This document shows positions 31,903 to 41,085 of a DNA stretch of 64,000 nt, one piece after another; position 1 is the stretch's first letter; each line of letters starts with the position of its first letter. The DNA is taken from contig CAYNPH010000034.1 in assembly GCA_964399035.1 (NCBI GenBank), positions 1-64,000 of the forward strand, written 5' to 3'. The translations under genes and the position numbers were made by a program. The stretch comes from WAOL01 sp964399035 (GTDB taxonomy: Archaea > Thermoproteota > Thermoprotei_A > Sulfolobales > NBVN01). Below the pieces are notes generated by a model. It was given only the letters and a program-made list of their open reading frames with translations. It was not told the DNA's origin and ran no database searches.

Positions 31903-32682
31903 CTACTTAGACTTACACCTCATAACAACTACGTAGACCCCACCACCCGTGGCCTCACCTATGAATAACATCTTGGTTCTCCCTATGCTACAGCATTTTT
32001 CTAAACCCTTAACTAGGGAGAGGGCCGCAGCTATGTGTCCCTTGAAGCCTGCCTTCAAGATTTCCTTCACAGGGCTCAAGTCAGCTGTCTTGAGTTTAAG
32101 GGACGCTATGGTCTTCTCAAGAATCTTAGGTTTACTCATATATCCACTAACAACCTTAATTGCGGACATCCTGCTTCGGCTTCTAAACAACTTCTTGATT
32201 ATCCTTGGGAGGTTGGATAGGGTTATCTCTGAAAGGAGATCAGAGAGCGCCCTTTCGTCGGTGAGGGACGTCCTCATGAAGCCCATGAATTCCTTACGCA
32301 CCTCATGCCTCAAGACATCGACTTTACCCTTCTTATGGAACTCTATGGCGACCGAGGCTGCGGGTGGCTCGCCCCTGACGACAACCATTACAGAGGGGAC
32401 GCTTCGGATCGCCTGCTCTATACCATCATCAAGGGAGTTAAGTACAGTTACTTTAAGCCCGCCCATTCCCAGCAACTCGGGAACCACGTGGAAGTCGGGA
32501 GGGTGGTTGTTAGTATCTGCCACGAAGATAAGGTGGGTGTTGGGGGTTAAGTTGACCCTGCTGAGGACTTCGTAAGCCATAGTGATTTCATCCTCATCTA
32601 TTGCGGGGGACGGCACCCTCCTGCCGTCGACTTCGGCAGTATTGGAGGGTGTGTACGTCGCCCAGTCTCTGATTGATGCCAT
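31903..32682 (-). CDS. Degenerate HMG-CoA synthase-like (thiolase-fold) protein lacking the catalytic Cys
   Basis: This 259-residue protein occupies the position of HMG-CoA synthase in the conserved HMGS-thiolase-DUF35 order. Its N-terminus has the HMGS-like pattern GRRVPSPAIDEDEITMAYEVL, followed by a HLIFVADTNNHPP strand and, near the end, KMLFIGEATGGGVYVVVM in place of the FGSGAGSDAF signature. It is about 90 residues short of archaeal HMGS, and no cysteine occurs until residues 233-234, so the acyl-accepting cysteine is missing. It probably keeps the fold as a structural or regulatory partner of the thiolase-DUF35 complex. It is the first gene of the operon, with a TATA-like ACAATAAAAA upstream. 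Confidence 0.6.
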   Translation of the reverse strand: MASIRDWATYTPSNTAEVDGRRVPSPAIDEDEITMAYEVLSRVNLTPNTHLIFVADTNNHPPDFHVVPELLGMGGLKVTVLNSLDDGIEQAIRSVPSVMVVVRGEPPAASVAIEFHKKGKVDVLRHEVRKEFMGFMRTSLTDERALSDLLSEITLSNLPRIIKKLFRSRSRMSAIKVVSGYMSKPKILEKTIASLKLKTADLSPVKEILKAGFKGHIAAALSLVKGLEKCCSIGRTKMLFIGEATGGGVYVVVMRCKSK

Positions 32683-32890
32683 GGATCCCTAACCTAAGTC
32701 GAATATGGGGGCTCCCTTTTTATTGTTTAGGTTTTTGTTGAAGGTCGGTATAAACAATTGTCTATAATTCTCTACCTGAGTAGGGACAGATAATTAACAT
32801 TGCTGGTTAGCGATGTGCCTAAGGGATAATTAACGTAACGGTCATGCTTTTAATGAAACGCATTACTCAGAGTACAGGTAGGGTCGGTCA

Positions 32891-33928
32891 TTGAGTAGAG
32901 TGAAGTACTCGAAGCGGCTGACAGTGATGGGGATCATTATAGGGGTGATTGCGTACGCTGTAATATTTCTCTATATATATAAGGGACATTTCCTAGAGTT
33001 CTTTTACATAGTATCCAGAGGTGATGTTGAGGACGCGGTAATAGCTTACGTCGCTAGGGTTGCCGCCATAACCTGTCACGCCTTGACCTGGTGGGTAATA
33101 ATCAGAACCTTCAGGAAGGTTAGCCCGTTAAAGATACTTGAGATAACGTTCGCCGCTATATTTGTTGAGTTTGTGGTGCCTGTAGGCGGTGCGACAGAGG
33201 TTGCCAAGTTATTCCTCGTACTTAAGCTAGGGTCGCTAGATAGGGAGGAAGGCATAGCGTCAATACTAATGCATAGGCTCGTAGCATCGCTCACGATCTT
33301 CGTGACTACCCTAGTATCTCTCATAGTAATCAGTGCCCCACCCATACTCTTCATAGTCCTAGGTCTCCCAGCATTAGGTCTCCTTCTCGTTAACATGGGT
33401 GTCTATGTGCTTCCTAAATCAAAGAGGGTCGAGCACCTTGCTGATAGGTTTTTCTCTAGGTTCGGCATCAGCGTCACTGGATTTGCCGAGAACTACAAGT
33501 TATGCATGGCAAAGATAAAGAAATACAAGAAGTTCCTCATACTAGCCACGCTTATGGCGTTCGGCGAGAGATTATCTAATGCAGTCTTCGGGATGGCTGT
33601 GGCGGGGATTGCAGGCACCCACTTAGGTTTGCCGCAAGCCTTCCTAACGTTTGATTCCCTCTACACAATAATCTGGCTACTACCAGCCATAACGCCTGGA
33701 GGTATCGGGATATTCGAATTCATTCAGATGCTTCTCCTCAGCTATATAGGTATCGGAGTGCAGGAAGCGGCAACAATGAGCATCGTGTCAAGGATATACT
33801 ACGTTGTCGGCGAATACCCACTATTCATTGCGGCTGTGGCGGCGTTAGGATACAGTGTTAAGTCCTTCATACGTCAAGCCTTTGGCGGAGGTAATAGCCA
33901 GCAGGGAGGGGGCGTAGGTCTTAAGTAG
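32891..33928 (+). CDS. Lysylphosphatidylglycerol synthase TM-region/UPF0104 flippase-like membrane protein
   Basis: The 345-residue protein has about eight hydrophobic helices with the family features VEFVVPVGGATEVAKLFLV and LPAITPGGIGIFE near residue 270, as in the LPG_synthase_TM/UPF0104 family. Members are membrane proteins of uncertain function, some thought to move or modify lipids. The catalytic domain of lysyltransferase is absent. The start is TTG at 32891, with a TATA-like GCTTTTAATG about 45 bases upstream. The C-terminus is a short glycine-rich tail. Confidence 0.78.
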   Translation: MSRVKYSKRLTVMGIIIGVIAYAVIFLYIYKGHFLEFFYIVSRGDVEDAVIAYVARVAAITCHALTWWVIIRTFRKVSPLKILEITFAAIFVEFVVPVGGATEVAKLFLVLKLGSLDREEGIASILMHRLVASLTIFVTTLVSLIVISAPPILFIVLGLPALGLLLVNMGVYVLPKSKRVEHLADRFFSRFGISVTGFAENYKLCMAKIKKYKKFLILATLMAFGERLSNAVFGMAVAGIAGTHLGLPQAFLTFDSLYTIIWLLPAITPGGIGIFEFIQMLLLSYIGIGVQEAATMSIVSRIYYVVGEYPLFIAAVAALGYSVKSFIRQAFGGGNSQQGGGVGLK

Positions 33929-33996
33929 CTTAATAGCAACATAGTTGCATTGACCTTATTAAGGCACTCAACCAAGTTCTTTAGGTGCGTTAAAGG

Positions 33997-34362
33997 TTGG
34001 CTGTGAGTAAGGAGGAGATACGGAGAAAGGTCATTGAAGCCTTAAAGCAGGTTTACGATCCGGAGATACCGATTAACGTATGGGACTTAGGACTAATTTA
34101 CGATATTAACGTAAGTGACGATGGCGTTGTGAACATCAAGATGACACTCACCGCACCGGGTTGTCCTCTCGCGAACATGATAGCTTACAGAGTCTACCTA
34201 GCGGCTCAAAGTGTCGAGGGCGTCAAGGACGTGAGTGTGGACGTCGTATTTGACCCTCCATGGGATCCAACCAAAATGACGCCTGAGGGGCGCCGGAAGT
34301 TCAAGGAATTAATGGGGTATGATATCGTAGAAGCGTATGAAAGTAGGAGGGGAGGGAATTGA
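33997..34362 (+). CDS. MIP18/DUF59 family iron-sulfur assembly protein
   Basis: The 121-residue protein matches the SufT/PaaD/MIP18 domain: VYDPEIPINVWDLGLIYDI, then MTLTAPGCPLANMIAYRVYLA with the conserved cysteine, and VDVVFDPPWDPTKMTPEGRRK. These proteins help deliver iron-sulfur clusters to target enzymes. The start is TTG at 33997. The stop overlaps the MoaB gene start by four bases, so Fe-S delivery and molybdopterin synthesis are linked here. Confidence 0.9.
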   Translation: MAVSKEEIRRKVIEALKQVYDPEIPINVWDLGLIYDINVSDDGVVNIKMTLTAPGCPLANMIAYRVYLAAQSVEGVKDVSVDVVFDPPWDPTKMTPEGRRKFKELMGYDIVEAYESRRGGN

Positions 34363-34871
34363 GTCCTGTTGAAGAGCATAGGAAAGCCGCAGAAAGCTTC
34401 GTGGTCCGCTTCTGCACCATTGTGACGAGCGATGCGGTCTTCGAGGGGCGGCGACAGGATGAAGTCACACCGCTCGTGGCTTCCTTAGTAACTGATGCTG
34501 GACACATACTCATCAATGCCGTCATCGTTCCGAATAAGCGTGAGGAGATAAGGAAGGCTATCGCCGTAGCATCAAAAGAGTGCGATGTGGTCGTAGTCAC
34601 CGGAGGTACAGGGATAAGCCGAAAGGATTTGTCCGTAGATGTTGCAAGGGAATTATGTGTTAAGGATTTACCTGGGTTCGGGGAGCTCTTCAGGTACTTA
34701 ACGTTCATCAAGCACGGTACGGCGGCAATAGCTACGCGTGCGTTTGCCTGCGTTGCTGATTCCGCACTAGTCTTTGTTACGCCAGGCTCTAAGGACGCCG
34801 TCAGAATGGCTCTTAGTGATCTAATCTTGCCTGAAGTTAAGCACCTTGTATACGAATTAAGAAAGTCCTAA
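34359..34871 (+). CDS. moaB: Molybdenum cofactor biosynthesis protein MoaB/MogA
   Basis: The 170-residue protein has the MoCF-binding fold motifs VVVTGGTGISRKDLSVDV and FVTPGSKDAVRMALSDLILPE. It adenylylates molybdopterin before metal insertion, or the tungsten analogue in hyperthermophiles. The start is a TTG overlapping the DUF59 stop. A MoeA-like metal insertase is encoded at 52375. Confidence 0.92.
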   Translation: MSPVEEHRKAAESFVVRFCTIVTSDAVFEGRRQDEVTPLVASLVTDAGHILINAVIVPNKREEIRKAIAVASKECDVVVVTGGTGISRKDLSVDVARELCVKDLPGFGELFRYLTFIKHGTAAIATRAFACVADSALVFVTPGSKDAVRMALSDLILPEVKHLVYELRKS

Positions 34872-34929
34872 GTAGCTCGGCAACTATAGACAATTATTTC
34901 CCCAATCTAACCTCTTAGGGGAATTAAGC

Positions 34930-35787
34930 TTGAGTGCTGGGTTAAAGGCATACGTTTCAGTCGACCTTGAAGGTATCCCTGGCGTCGCGGGTTTGTTGCA
35001 GTTAATCCCCGGTCAGCCACTCTATAGTGACGCTAGGAAACTAATTACATTGGTGGTGGACTCTGTTGCTGAGGAACTCTATAAATGCGGGTTCGAACGC
35101 GTGATCATAGCTGACAGTCATGGATACATGACTAACATTATCTATACGGATCTCAGAACTAGTGCCTGGCTCCTTCAAGGATTCCCGAGACCTTTCTCGA
35201 TGGTGCATGGTTTGGAGAAAGAGAAATATGATGCCGCCTTCTTTATTGGTTATCACGCCCCGGCAGGTTCAAGTGAGGCATACCTTAGCCACACGATGAG
35301 TTCATCCACAATTCAGAGGGTCTACGTGAATGGGGAGCTGGCAAGCGAATACTACCTTAACGCCCTATATGCGGGTGAGTATGGTGTGCCAGTAGTGATG
35401 GTTGCTGGTGATGAGGCGTTAAGGGAGCATGTGAGGAAGCATACTCCCTGGGCGGTGTTCGTACCGCTGAAGAAGGGAGTTGCATGGTCGGCATCCATTA
35501 ACCCGCCATTACGCGAGGTGATAGAGAGGCTTAGGGAGGGCGTGAGGGAGGCATGGGACATTCTGAAATCTGGTGAGGCACGCCCACTTAAGCTCAATAA
35601 CGGTGCGGAAGTGCTGATTGAGGTTAAGAGGGAGGTTGTGGCTGAGCTGGCGAGCCTCATTCCGGGCGCTGAACGCATCGACGCGTTCACGGTTAGGTTC
35701 AGGGCTAAGGATGCCGTTGACGTGCTTAGGTTTGTGGAACTAATGACTTTCTTGGGCGCGGCTGCTAAGACGTTATTACCGAAATAG
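34930..35787 (+). CDS. M55 family D-aminopeptidase (DppA-like)
   Basis: The 285-residue protein shows M55 zinc-peptidase motifs: VSVDLEGIPGVAG with metal-binding Asp and Glu, IADSHGYMTNI, FFIGYHAPAG and YLSHTMSS with histidines. DppA hydrolyses D-amino-acid containing peptides as a decamer. The start is TTG at 34930 with TTAGGGG upstream. It converges with the PhoU/RCK_C gene, with only 4 bases between the stops. Confidence 0.9.
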   Translation: MSAGLKAYVSVDLEGIPGVAGLLQLIPGQPLYSDARKLITLVVDSVAEELYKCGFERVIIADSHGYMTNIIYTDLRTSAWLLQGFPRPFSMVHGLEKEKYDAAFFIGYHAPAGSSEAYLSHTMSSSTIQRVYVNGELASEYYLNALYAGEYGVPVVMVAGDEALREHVRKHTPWAVFVPLKKGVAWSASINPPLREVIERLREGVREAWDILKSGEARPLKLNNGAEVLIEVKREVVAELASLIPGAERIDAFTVRFRAKDAVDVLRFVELMTFLGAAAKTLLPK

Positions 35788-35791
35788 TGGA

Positions 35792-37039
35792 TTACTCCTC
35801 TTCCCCCTCCTCACCGCCAACCTCTTCCGACTCGGTACTGTATTTCTTCATGAAGTCCATTAAGTCCTCCTCCAATACAATCGGGTACATTATCAGGAGC
35901 GCGTCACCCGGCTCGGCATCAAGCTTACCGATGTTGTACGGCGTGATAGCTATCCAGTCACCCTGCTTCTTAACGGCTAAGACCGTTGCCCCCAGCTCCT
36001 CAAGCTCGTCTGCTAGCTTAGCTATGTTCACCTTCGACGCGACATAGAATAACCGAACTTTCTCACCTGACCCCTCAACCATGCGTGAAAGCACTTCCTT
36101 GTACTCATCCTTCGCCGGAAGTGTCAACGCGTACGCGAACGCGTCCGTAACGTCCTCAAGCCTGGTTACTAGCGTGAGGAGTGAGAACTTGTCTTTGGAG
36201 TCAAGGTTGTTGGAGTCCATGATCATCTCTGAAACTTTCAGCCTTAGCTTATCGAAGAACATCTCTATCTCCATGACCTCCTCTATCATTTCAGGATCTT
36301 GGGCCTTGAGCTGGTAATGTGCTAAGTCATTGAGTAGGTTTATTATGTCTATCATGGAGTCTATGTGACTCATAATTGTCTCTATCCCTGACGGAGGTTC
36401 CATGCCAGTTATCTCCTCCATTCCTATGGATCTTAGTAGATCGTTCACGTTCTCTTTCACACCTGAAAAGTAAACTACGTCACCTGGGCGTACAACCTCA
36501 TCCTCATCGGGGATCAGGATCCACGCTGACTTCCTTAGTATAGCTATTGGTTCAACAGCATATTCCTCTTGAATCCACCCCATAGTTTTGCCTGCCAACT
36601 TACTCCCGGGCACCTTAGCCCTGATCACGTCGCTTAAGAAAACATAGTATCGGTAGAGTTCGTTGCTGGGCCTGTAACCCATTAAAGTTAGGAACGCTAG
36701 GTCTTTGAAGGCATCGGTTATCTTGTCTACCCCTAGGACATAGATGTAGAGTGGGAGTGAGCCCATAGCCTTACTTATGTTGTGCCCCACTGTCAGAGAG
36801 GCGTGTATGAGTAGCTGGTAAGCAGTATTGTCAATGGTGTTCTCGAGTTCAATGATGTGCTTAGCTACAGTCTCCTCCCCTGAGAGGTAGGAGTACGTGC
36901 CTAACTCAATTATGGTTTTCAGGTAGAGGTTTAGTGCGTGTAAGGCGTCAGTGACAGTTATAGGTTCATATTTCACGGGTTCATGCTTCAAGTGCAATCT
37001 TTTATGTAGGTCCTCCTCCTTACTGGGCCATCTACTCAT
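35792..37039 (-). CDS. Tandem PhoU-RCK_C (TrkA_C) protein
   Basis: The 415-residue protein is built of two repeats, each a PhoU-like helical bundle followed by an RCK_C domain. The first RCK_C contains LAGKTMGWIQEEY, then RPGDVVYFSGVKENVNDLL (about residues 170-205). The second contains EELGATVLAVKKQGDWIAI and DAEPGDALLIMYP (about 355-395). A short acidic tail ends the protein. There is no membrane segment and no NAD-binding RCK_N, so it may be a cytoplasmic regulator of ion or phosphate transport responding to a nucleotide ligand. A TATA-like ACTTTAAATCC lies upstream at 37079-37089. Confidence 0.82.
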   Translation of the reverse strand: MSRWPSKEEDLHKRLHLKHEPVKYEPITVTDALHALNLYLKTIIELGTYSYLSGEETVAKHIIELENTIDNTAYQLLIHASLTVGHNISKAMGSLPLYIYVLGVDKITDAFKDLAFLTLMGYRPSNELYRYYVFLSDVIRAKVPGSKLAGKTMGWIQEEYAVEPIAILRKSAWILIPDEDEVVRPGDVVYFSGVKENVNDLLRSIGMEEITGMEPPSGIETIMSHIDSMIDIINLLNDLAHYQLKAQDPEMIEEVMEIEMFFDKLRLKVSEMIMDSNNLDSKDKFSLLTLVTRLEDVTDAFAYALTLPAKDEYKEVLSRMVEGSGEKVRLFYVASKVNIAKLADELEELGATVLAVKKQGDWIAITPYNIGKLDAEPGDALLIMYPIVLEEDLMDFMKKYSTESEEVGGEEGEEE

Positions 37040-37158
37040 CCTACCCTTCCAAACCTCCTCAAACCTAAATACCTCGGTGGATTTAAAGTATTATCTAGAT
37101 AGCCTTATTTACTTATTTACTTACCTTGAATTATTCTTGGATCCCGTTGGTGGCGTGC

Positions 37159-37815
37159 TCACCTCGTTTTAAGCAATTCGTTAATTATCTCTGTCTTAAA
37201 TATGTAGGTGCTGTAGGCTTTGGAGAATATTTTCGATTTACCTATATATAGGTGAGCTTGTCTGTCTTTAACATTTAAGCCAACAAGAACATGTACTGGT
37301 TGCCATGACGTCGGGGGTATGGGTTCATCTAGGCATAACTCCTTCAAGATGTCCCTAAGTATTGTTAAGTTAGCTTGGAGAATGCGGGCACGTATTCTTG
37401 TTTTGGGTTCTATAAATGGGAATCGAAGAATGTTTCTTCGTTGGCGTAACTCAAAATACTTCTCGGGAACATCTTTTTCCAGTAATTTGAGACCTACTAA
37501 CGGTTGTGAGATAGCGTTCCACACTCTGGATGCATCAGAAAGTAGCCCGGACATTCCTTGCTCGACGCATTCAATTATTCTAGCATTGAATGATGGTTCT
37601 CTCACGACCTGAGTGTTCTTGGGTAATCTCCTCATTAGAAGGAACCTAGCGACGCTGGAGTTGAGTTTAGGGGCAACATAACAATCAATGAGGTACTTAT
37701 CCTCCCGTCCTCTGCACCCGCGGAATTCAGCTATCGCGGCTGGTAACCAAACAAATGTTAACCTGCGCCGTTCATCGGCGCTGCCGGGTTCGGCCCATAT
37801 GAACGTCGTGGACAC
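37159..37815 (-). CDS. Hypothetical protein, 218 aa, no family recognised
   Basis: I do not recognise this protein. It is soluble, basic and rich in Arg, Leu and Lys, with no obvious catalytic motif. The middle section from RVWNAISQPLVGLKLLEKDV to RILQANLTILRDILKELCL looks helical, and the last 50 residues (HVLVGLNVKDRQAHLYIGKS) look like beta strands. Its codons are more A+T-rich than those of flanking genes. The start is GTG at 37815 with a TATA-like CATAAATACC about 30 bases upstream. It is divergent from pheS. It could be a lineage-specific gene or one acquired recently. Confidence 0.65.
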   Translation of the reverse strand: MSTTFIWAEPGSADERRRLTFVWLPAAIAEFRGCRGREDKYLIDCYVAPKLNSSVARFLLMRRLPKNTQVVREPSFNARIIECVEQGMSGLLSDASRVWNAISQPLVGLKLLEKDVPEKYFELRQRRNILRFPFIEPKTRIRARILQANLTILRDILKELCLDEPIPPTSWQPVHVLVGLNVKDRQAHLYIGKSKIFSKAYSTYIFKTEIINELLKTR

Positions 37816-37902
37816 CGTTGAGAGGATTCCTTCGGCTCTTAAAGGTATTTATGGAGGGTTAACCGTTTTATTTCTCTTCATGACTCGTAGGGTGGCGAGG
37901 TA

Positions 37903-39417
37903 GTGCCAGTTATGGAGGAGGAAAGAGTGCTCCTTCCTGAGCGGCAGTACGACCTAGTTAAAGCACTGGAACGTATGGGGGGAAGAGCCGAAGCCTCGCA
38001 GCTCGCGGAAGCTGTCGGCAGGAAGCAAAGCGACATAATGAGGGACCTAGCCGAGCTTGAATCCAAAAAATTAGTTAAGGTTCTCCGGGTTAAGACCTGG
38101 CACGTGTGCCTCTCACCCGACGGGGTGAGGTACTTAAAGGAAGGATTGCCGGAGGAGAGGTTACTCAAAATCGTTGAGGCACGAAGGGAATTCCCGTCGG
38201 TCAAGGAGTTAGCTAAGGCCTGCGGTTTAAGCGGGAAGGAGTTCGCCGCGGCCTTCGGTAGGCTAAGGAAACGCGGCGTAGTTAAGGTTGTTTCGGGTAA
38301 AGTTGTTTACTCCGGCGATGGTGTTGAGGAACTACTGAGTGACGTGGGAAGGACGAAGGAGTTACTGAAGAGCATCTCAGAATGTATTCAGGTGCGCGAG
38401 CTACCTGAATGGGTGGCAGAGCTTAAGCGGCGTGGTATGGTTGAGGTCACCGAGAGCAGGGTCATAGAGGTTGAGGCTACGGAAACCCTCAGGGAACTAC
38501 TTAGGGCGGGGAGGGTATCTAAGGCCCCATTAATAACTAGGATCACGTCAGAGGTCATCGTGAGCGGTAGGTGGAAGGGGGCGATACTTAAGGAATTCGA
38601 TCTCAGCATTGAGGTTCCCGTGAAGTACCCTAGCAGGAAGCACCCCTACGTCGAGTTCCTTAACCATGTTAGGGAGGTTGTCGAATCAATGGGTTTCGTC
38701 GAGGCTAAAGGGCCACACGTGGAGACCGCCCTCTGGAACTTCGACGTCCTCTTCGTCCCACAATACCACCCGGCTAGAAGGGAGAGCGACGTTTACTTCG
38801 TCGCCGGGGAGACTATAGGTGTTGCACCCTCTGATGTGCTGGAGAGGACGCGGGAGGTCCATGAAAGAGTGTGGAAGTACAGGTGGGATCCTCGGGAAGC
38901 CTTAAGGCTCGTTCTGAGAACCCACACAACACCCGTGTCCATGAGAACCATATACTCTAGGAAGGAGGGGGAGTACAGGGTATACTCCCTAGACAGGGTC
39001 TTCAGGCCGGACACACCCGACCCAACCCACTTAATGGAGTTCCATCAGCTCGAGGGCATAATTGTCGGGAAGCGCGTGACGTTTAAGCACTTACTGGGGT
39101 TCTTCAAAGAGTTCGCTAAGAGACTAGGGTTAGGGGAGGTGAGGTTCAGGCCCGCTTACTTCCCCTTCACGGAACCCAGTGTCGAGGGATACATAAAACA
39201 CCCTAAGCTCGGGTGGATAGAGGTGTTCCCTGGAGGCATGTTTAGGCCGGAGGTACTTTACGCTGTCGGGCTGAAGGACCATAACGTCGCGGCATGGGGT
39301 ATAGGCATCGACAGGATAGCGATGATGGTCCTAAAAATAAATGACATCCGCGACCTCTACACTAATAACGTCGACATAATCAGGTCAACACCGCTCCCAA
39401 GGGAGGTGATGCGTTAA
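37903..39417 (+). CDS. pheS: Phenylalanine--tRNA ligase alpha subunit
   Basis: This is the catalytic class II subunit that charges tRNA-Phe. It has archaeal winged-helix DNA/tRNA-binding repeats in the first 170 residues (AEAVGRKQSDIMRDLAELESK), motif 1 near HPYVEFLNHVREVVESMGFVEA, motif 2 with DPTHLMEFHQLEGI, and motif 3 AWGIGIDRIAMMVL. Its 504-residue length is normal for archaea. The GTG start is about 30 bases from a TATA-like GTTTTATTTC. Its stop codon overlaps the pheT ATG by one base. Confidence 0.97.
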   Translation: MPVMEEERVLLPERQYDLVKALERMGGRAEASQLAEAVGRKQSDIMRDLAELESKKLVKVLRVKTWHVCLSPDGVRYLKEGLPEERLLKIVEARREFPSVKELAKACGLSGKEFAAAFGRLRKRGVVKVVSGKVVYSGDGVEELLSDVGRTKELLKSISECIQVRELPEWVAELKRRGMVEVTESRVIEVEATETLRELLRAGRVSKAPLITRITSEVIVSGRWKGAILKEFDLSIEVPVKYPSRKHPYVEFLNHVREVVESMGFVEAKGPHVETALWNFDVLFVPQYHPARRESDVYFVAGETIGVAPSDVLERTREVHERVWKYRWDPREALRLVLRTHTTPVSMRTIYSRKEGEYRVYSLDRVFRPDTPDPTHLMEFHQLEGIIVGKRVTFKHLLGFFKEFAKRLGLGEVRFRPAYFPFTEPSVEGYIKHPKLGWIEVFPGGMFRPEVLYAVGLKDHNVAAWGIGIDRIAMMVLKINDIRDLYTNNVDIIRSTPLPREVMR

Positions 39418-41078
39418 TGCCGATAGTCGAGGTATCGCTCACAGACCTTCAGAGGCTTGCCATGAAAAGCATAAACAGCGAAGACCTACTGAAGGCGCTG
39501 GAACTAATGAAGGGGGAGGTGGAGGAGGTCAGCGGTGACAGTATAGTCTTCGAGGCAAGCCACGACAGACCAGACCTATTCTCGGCCGAGGGCCTCGGGA
39601 GAGCACTACGGTACCTATTAGAGGTTGAGGAACCCCCCAGCACACCCCCGGTGAGCGACGATGTAGCTGAGCTCAGGATAGTTAACCCCCCAGAGTATAG
39701 GCCTTACGCATACATATCCATAGTTAAGGGTGTTAGACTGGACGATGAAGCCATAAGGCAGCTCTTCCAGCTTCAAGAAAAGCTACACGCCACATACTGC
39801 CGCGACAGGGCGTTAGTGTCCATAGGTCTCTACGACTTAGATAAGGTGAAGCCCCCAATAGTTTACACGTCAGTTAGTGAGGGTCGCTACGTCCCGCTAG
39901 GCTACTCCGAGGAGATGAGCCTCAAGGAGATCCTCGAGAAGACAGAGAAGGGTGTGAAGTACGCTCACCTAGTTAAGGAGGGAGAATACCCCCTACTCAC
40001 AGACTCCGAAGGCCAGGTATTATCATTCCCCCCGATCCTAAACGCGGAATGGAATAAAGTCACCCCGGAAACCAAGAACGTGATCATAGACGTGACCGGT
40101 ACTGAGCCCCACCTAATGATGCGTGTGCTGAACGTTGTAACCTACGCAGTCCTCGAGAGGAGCTACGGCAGGGGACTCATAGTAAGGGCGAGGATAGTTG
40201 GTGGAGCCCCAGATAACCCGTATCCGGTGACTCCTTACCTAGAAGGGAAGTCATTCAGCGTTCACGTTGATGACGTGGAGTCCCTTCTCGGTCTACGGGT
40301 GAGTGTCGAGGACATGCCTGCACTACTAAAGCGCATGGGATACGCGATCACATCCGCTACCGCAGACGGCGTTAAGGTCTGGGTACCGCCCTACAGGGTT
40401 GACGTACACGGTGTCGTAGACATTGTCGAGGACCTCGCCATCTCGTACGGGTACAATGACCTACCCACGGAAACATTACCTCCGACGCATTTCAGCGGTA
40501 GGTCAAGTATAGAGCGCCTAACGATGGTCGCCAGAGACCTAATGGTTGGCTTAGGATTTGACGAGGTCGTGAACTTTATGTTAATAGACCCCGACATCCT
40601 GAGGTTAGTCACGGACGATCCGTTCATTACCGTTGCGAACCCGAAGATGAAGACCTACTCAGCCCTCAGGAACTGTATGCTCGCCTCAATACTGATTACG
40701 GGTAAGGTGAACTCGGAGAGGATGGGTGAGGTTGAGGTTTTCGAGGTAGGGGATTACGTAATCCCCAAGCAAAGCGGTGCTGAAAGCGTGCGTGGGATGG
40801 CGTTCCTGCTCATGGGCGATAAGTACACACTCACCGATGGATTGGTAATCGTTAAGTCCATAGCCCTAACGCTAGGGCTAGGGTACAGGTTCGCACCGTA
40901 CGACGGCAGGCCATACATCCGCGGGCGCGCAGCAAAGGTCTTCCTAAATAATACGGAGGTCGGGCGAGTAGGGGAGGTACACCCGGAGGTTCTAGTGAAG
41001 CTGGGGTTAACGAAGCCCGTGGTTGCTGGTGAGATTAACTTAACTAAGATTCTTCATGAAATCATTGAGGACGAGTAG
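39417..41078 (+). CDS. pheT: Phenylalanine--tRNA ligase beta subunit
   Basis: The 553-residue beta subunit includes the B3/4 editing domain (about residues 90-270), a B5 domain with YPVTPYLEGKSFSVHVDDVE and VPPYRVDVHGVVDIVEDLAI near residue 330, and a catalytic-like C-terminal module. The archaeal/eukaryotic type lacks the N-terminal tRNA-binding domain of bacteria, as here. It is translationally coupled to pheS (TAATG). Confidence 0.96.
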   Translation: MPIVEVSLTDLQRLAMKSINSEDLLKALELMKGEVEEVSGDSIVFEASHDRPDLFSAEGLGRALRYLLEVEEPPSTPPVSDDVAELRIVNPPEYRPYAYISIVKGVRLDDEAIRQLFQLQEKLHATYCRDRALVSIGLYDLDKVKPPIVYTSVSEGRYVPLGYSEEMSLKEILEKTEKGVKYAHLVKEGEYPLLTDSEGQVLSFPPILNAEWNKVTPETKNVIIDVTGTEPHLMMRVLNVVTYAVLERSYGRGLIVRARIVGGAPDNPYPVTPYLEGKSFSVHVDDVESLLGLRVSVEDMPALLKRMGYAITSATADGVKVWVPPYRVDVHGVVDIVEDLAISYGYNDLPTETLPPTHFSGRSSIERLTMVARDLMVGLGFDEVVNFMLIDPDILRLVTDDPFITVANPKMKTYSALRNCMLASILITGKVNSERMGEVEVFEVGDYVIPKQSGAESVRGMAFLLMGDKYTLTDGLVIVKSIALTLGLGYRFAPYDGRPYIRGRAAKVFLNNTEVGRVGEVHPEVLVKLGLTKPVVAGEINLTKILHEIIEDE

Positions 41079-41085
41079 AGGTCAA

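Noticed and set aside
31949..32575. A 208-codon plus-strand frame opposite the HMGS-like gene
   Set aside because: The minus-strand frame has operon context and family-like motifs; the plus frame has neither and no promoter.
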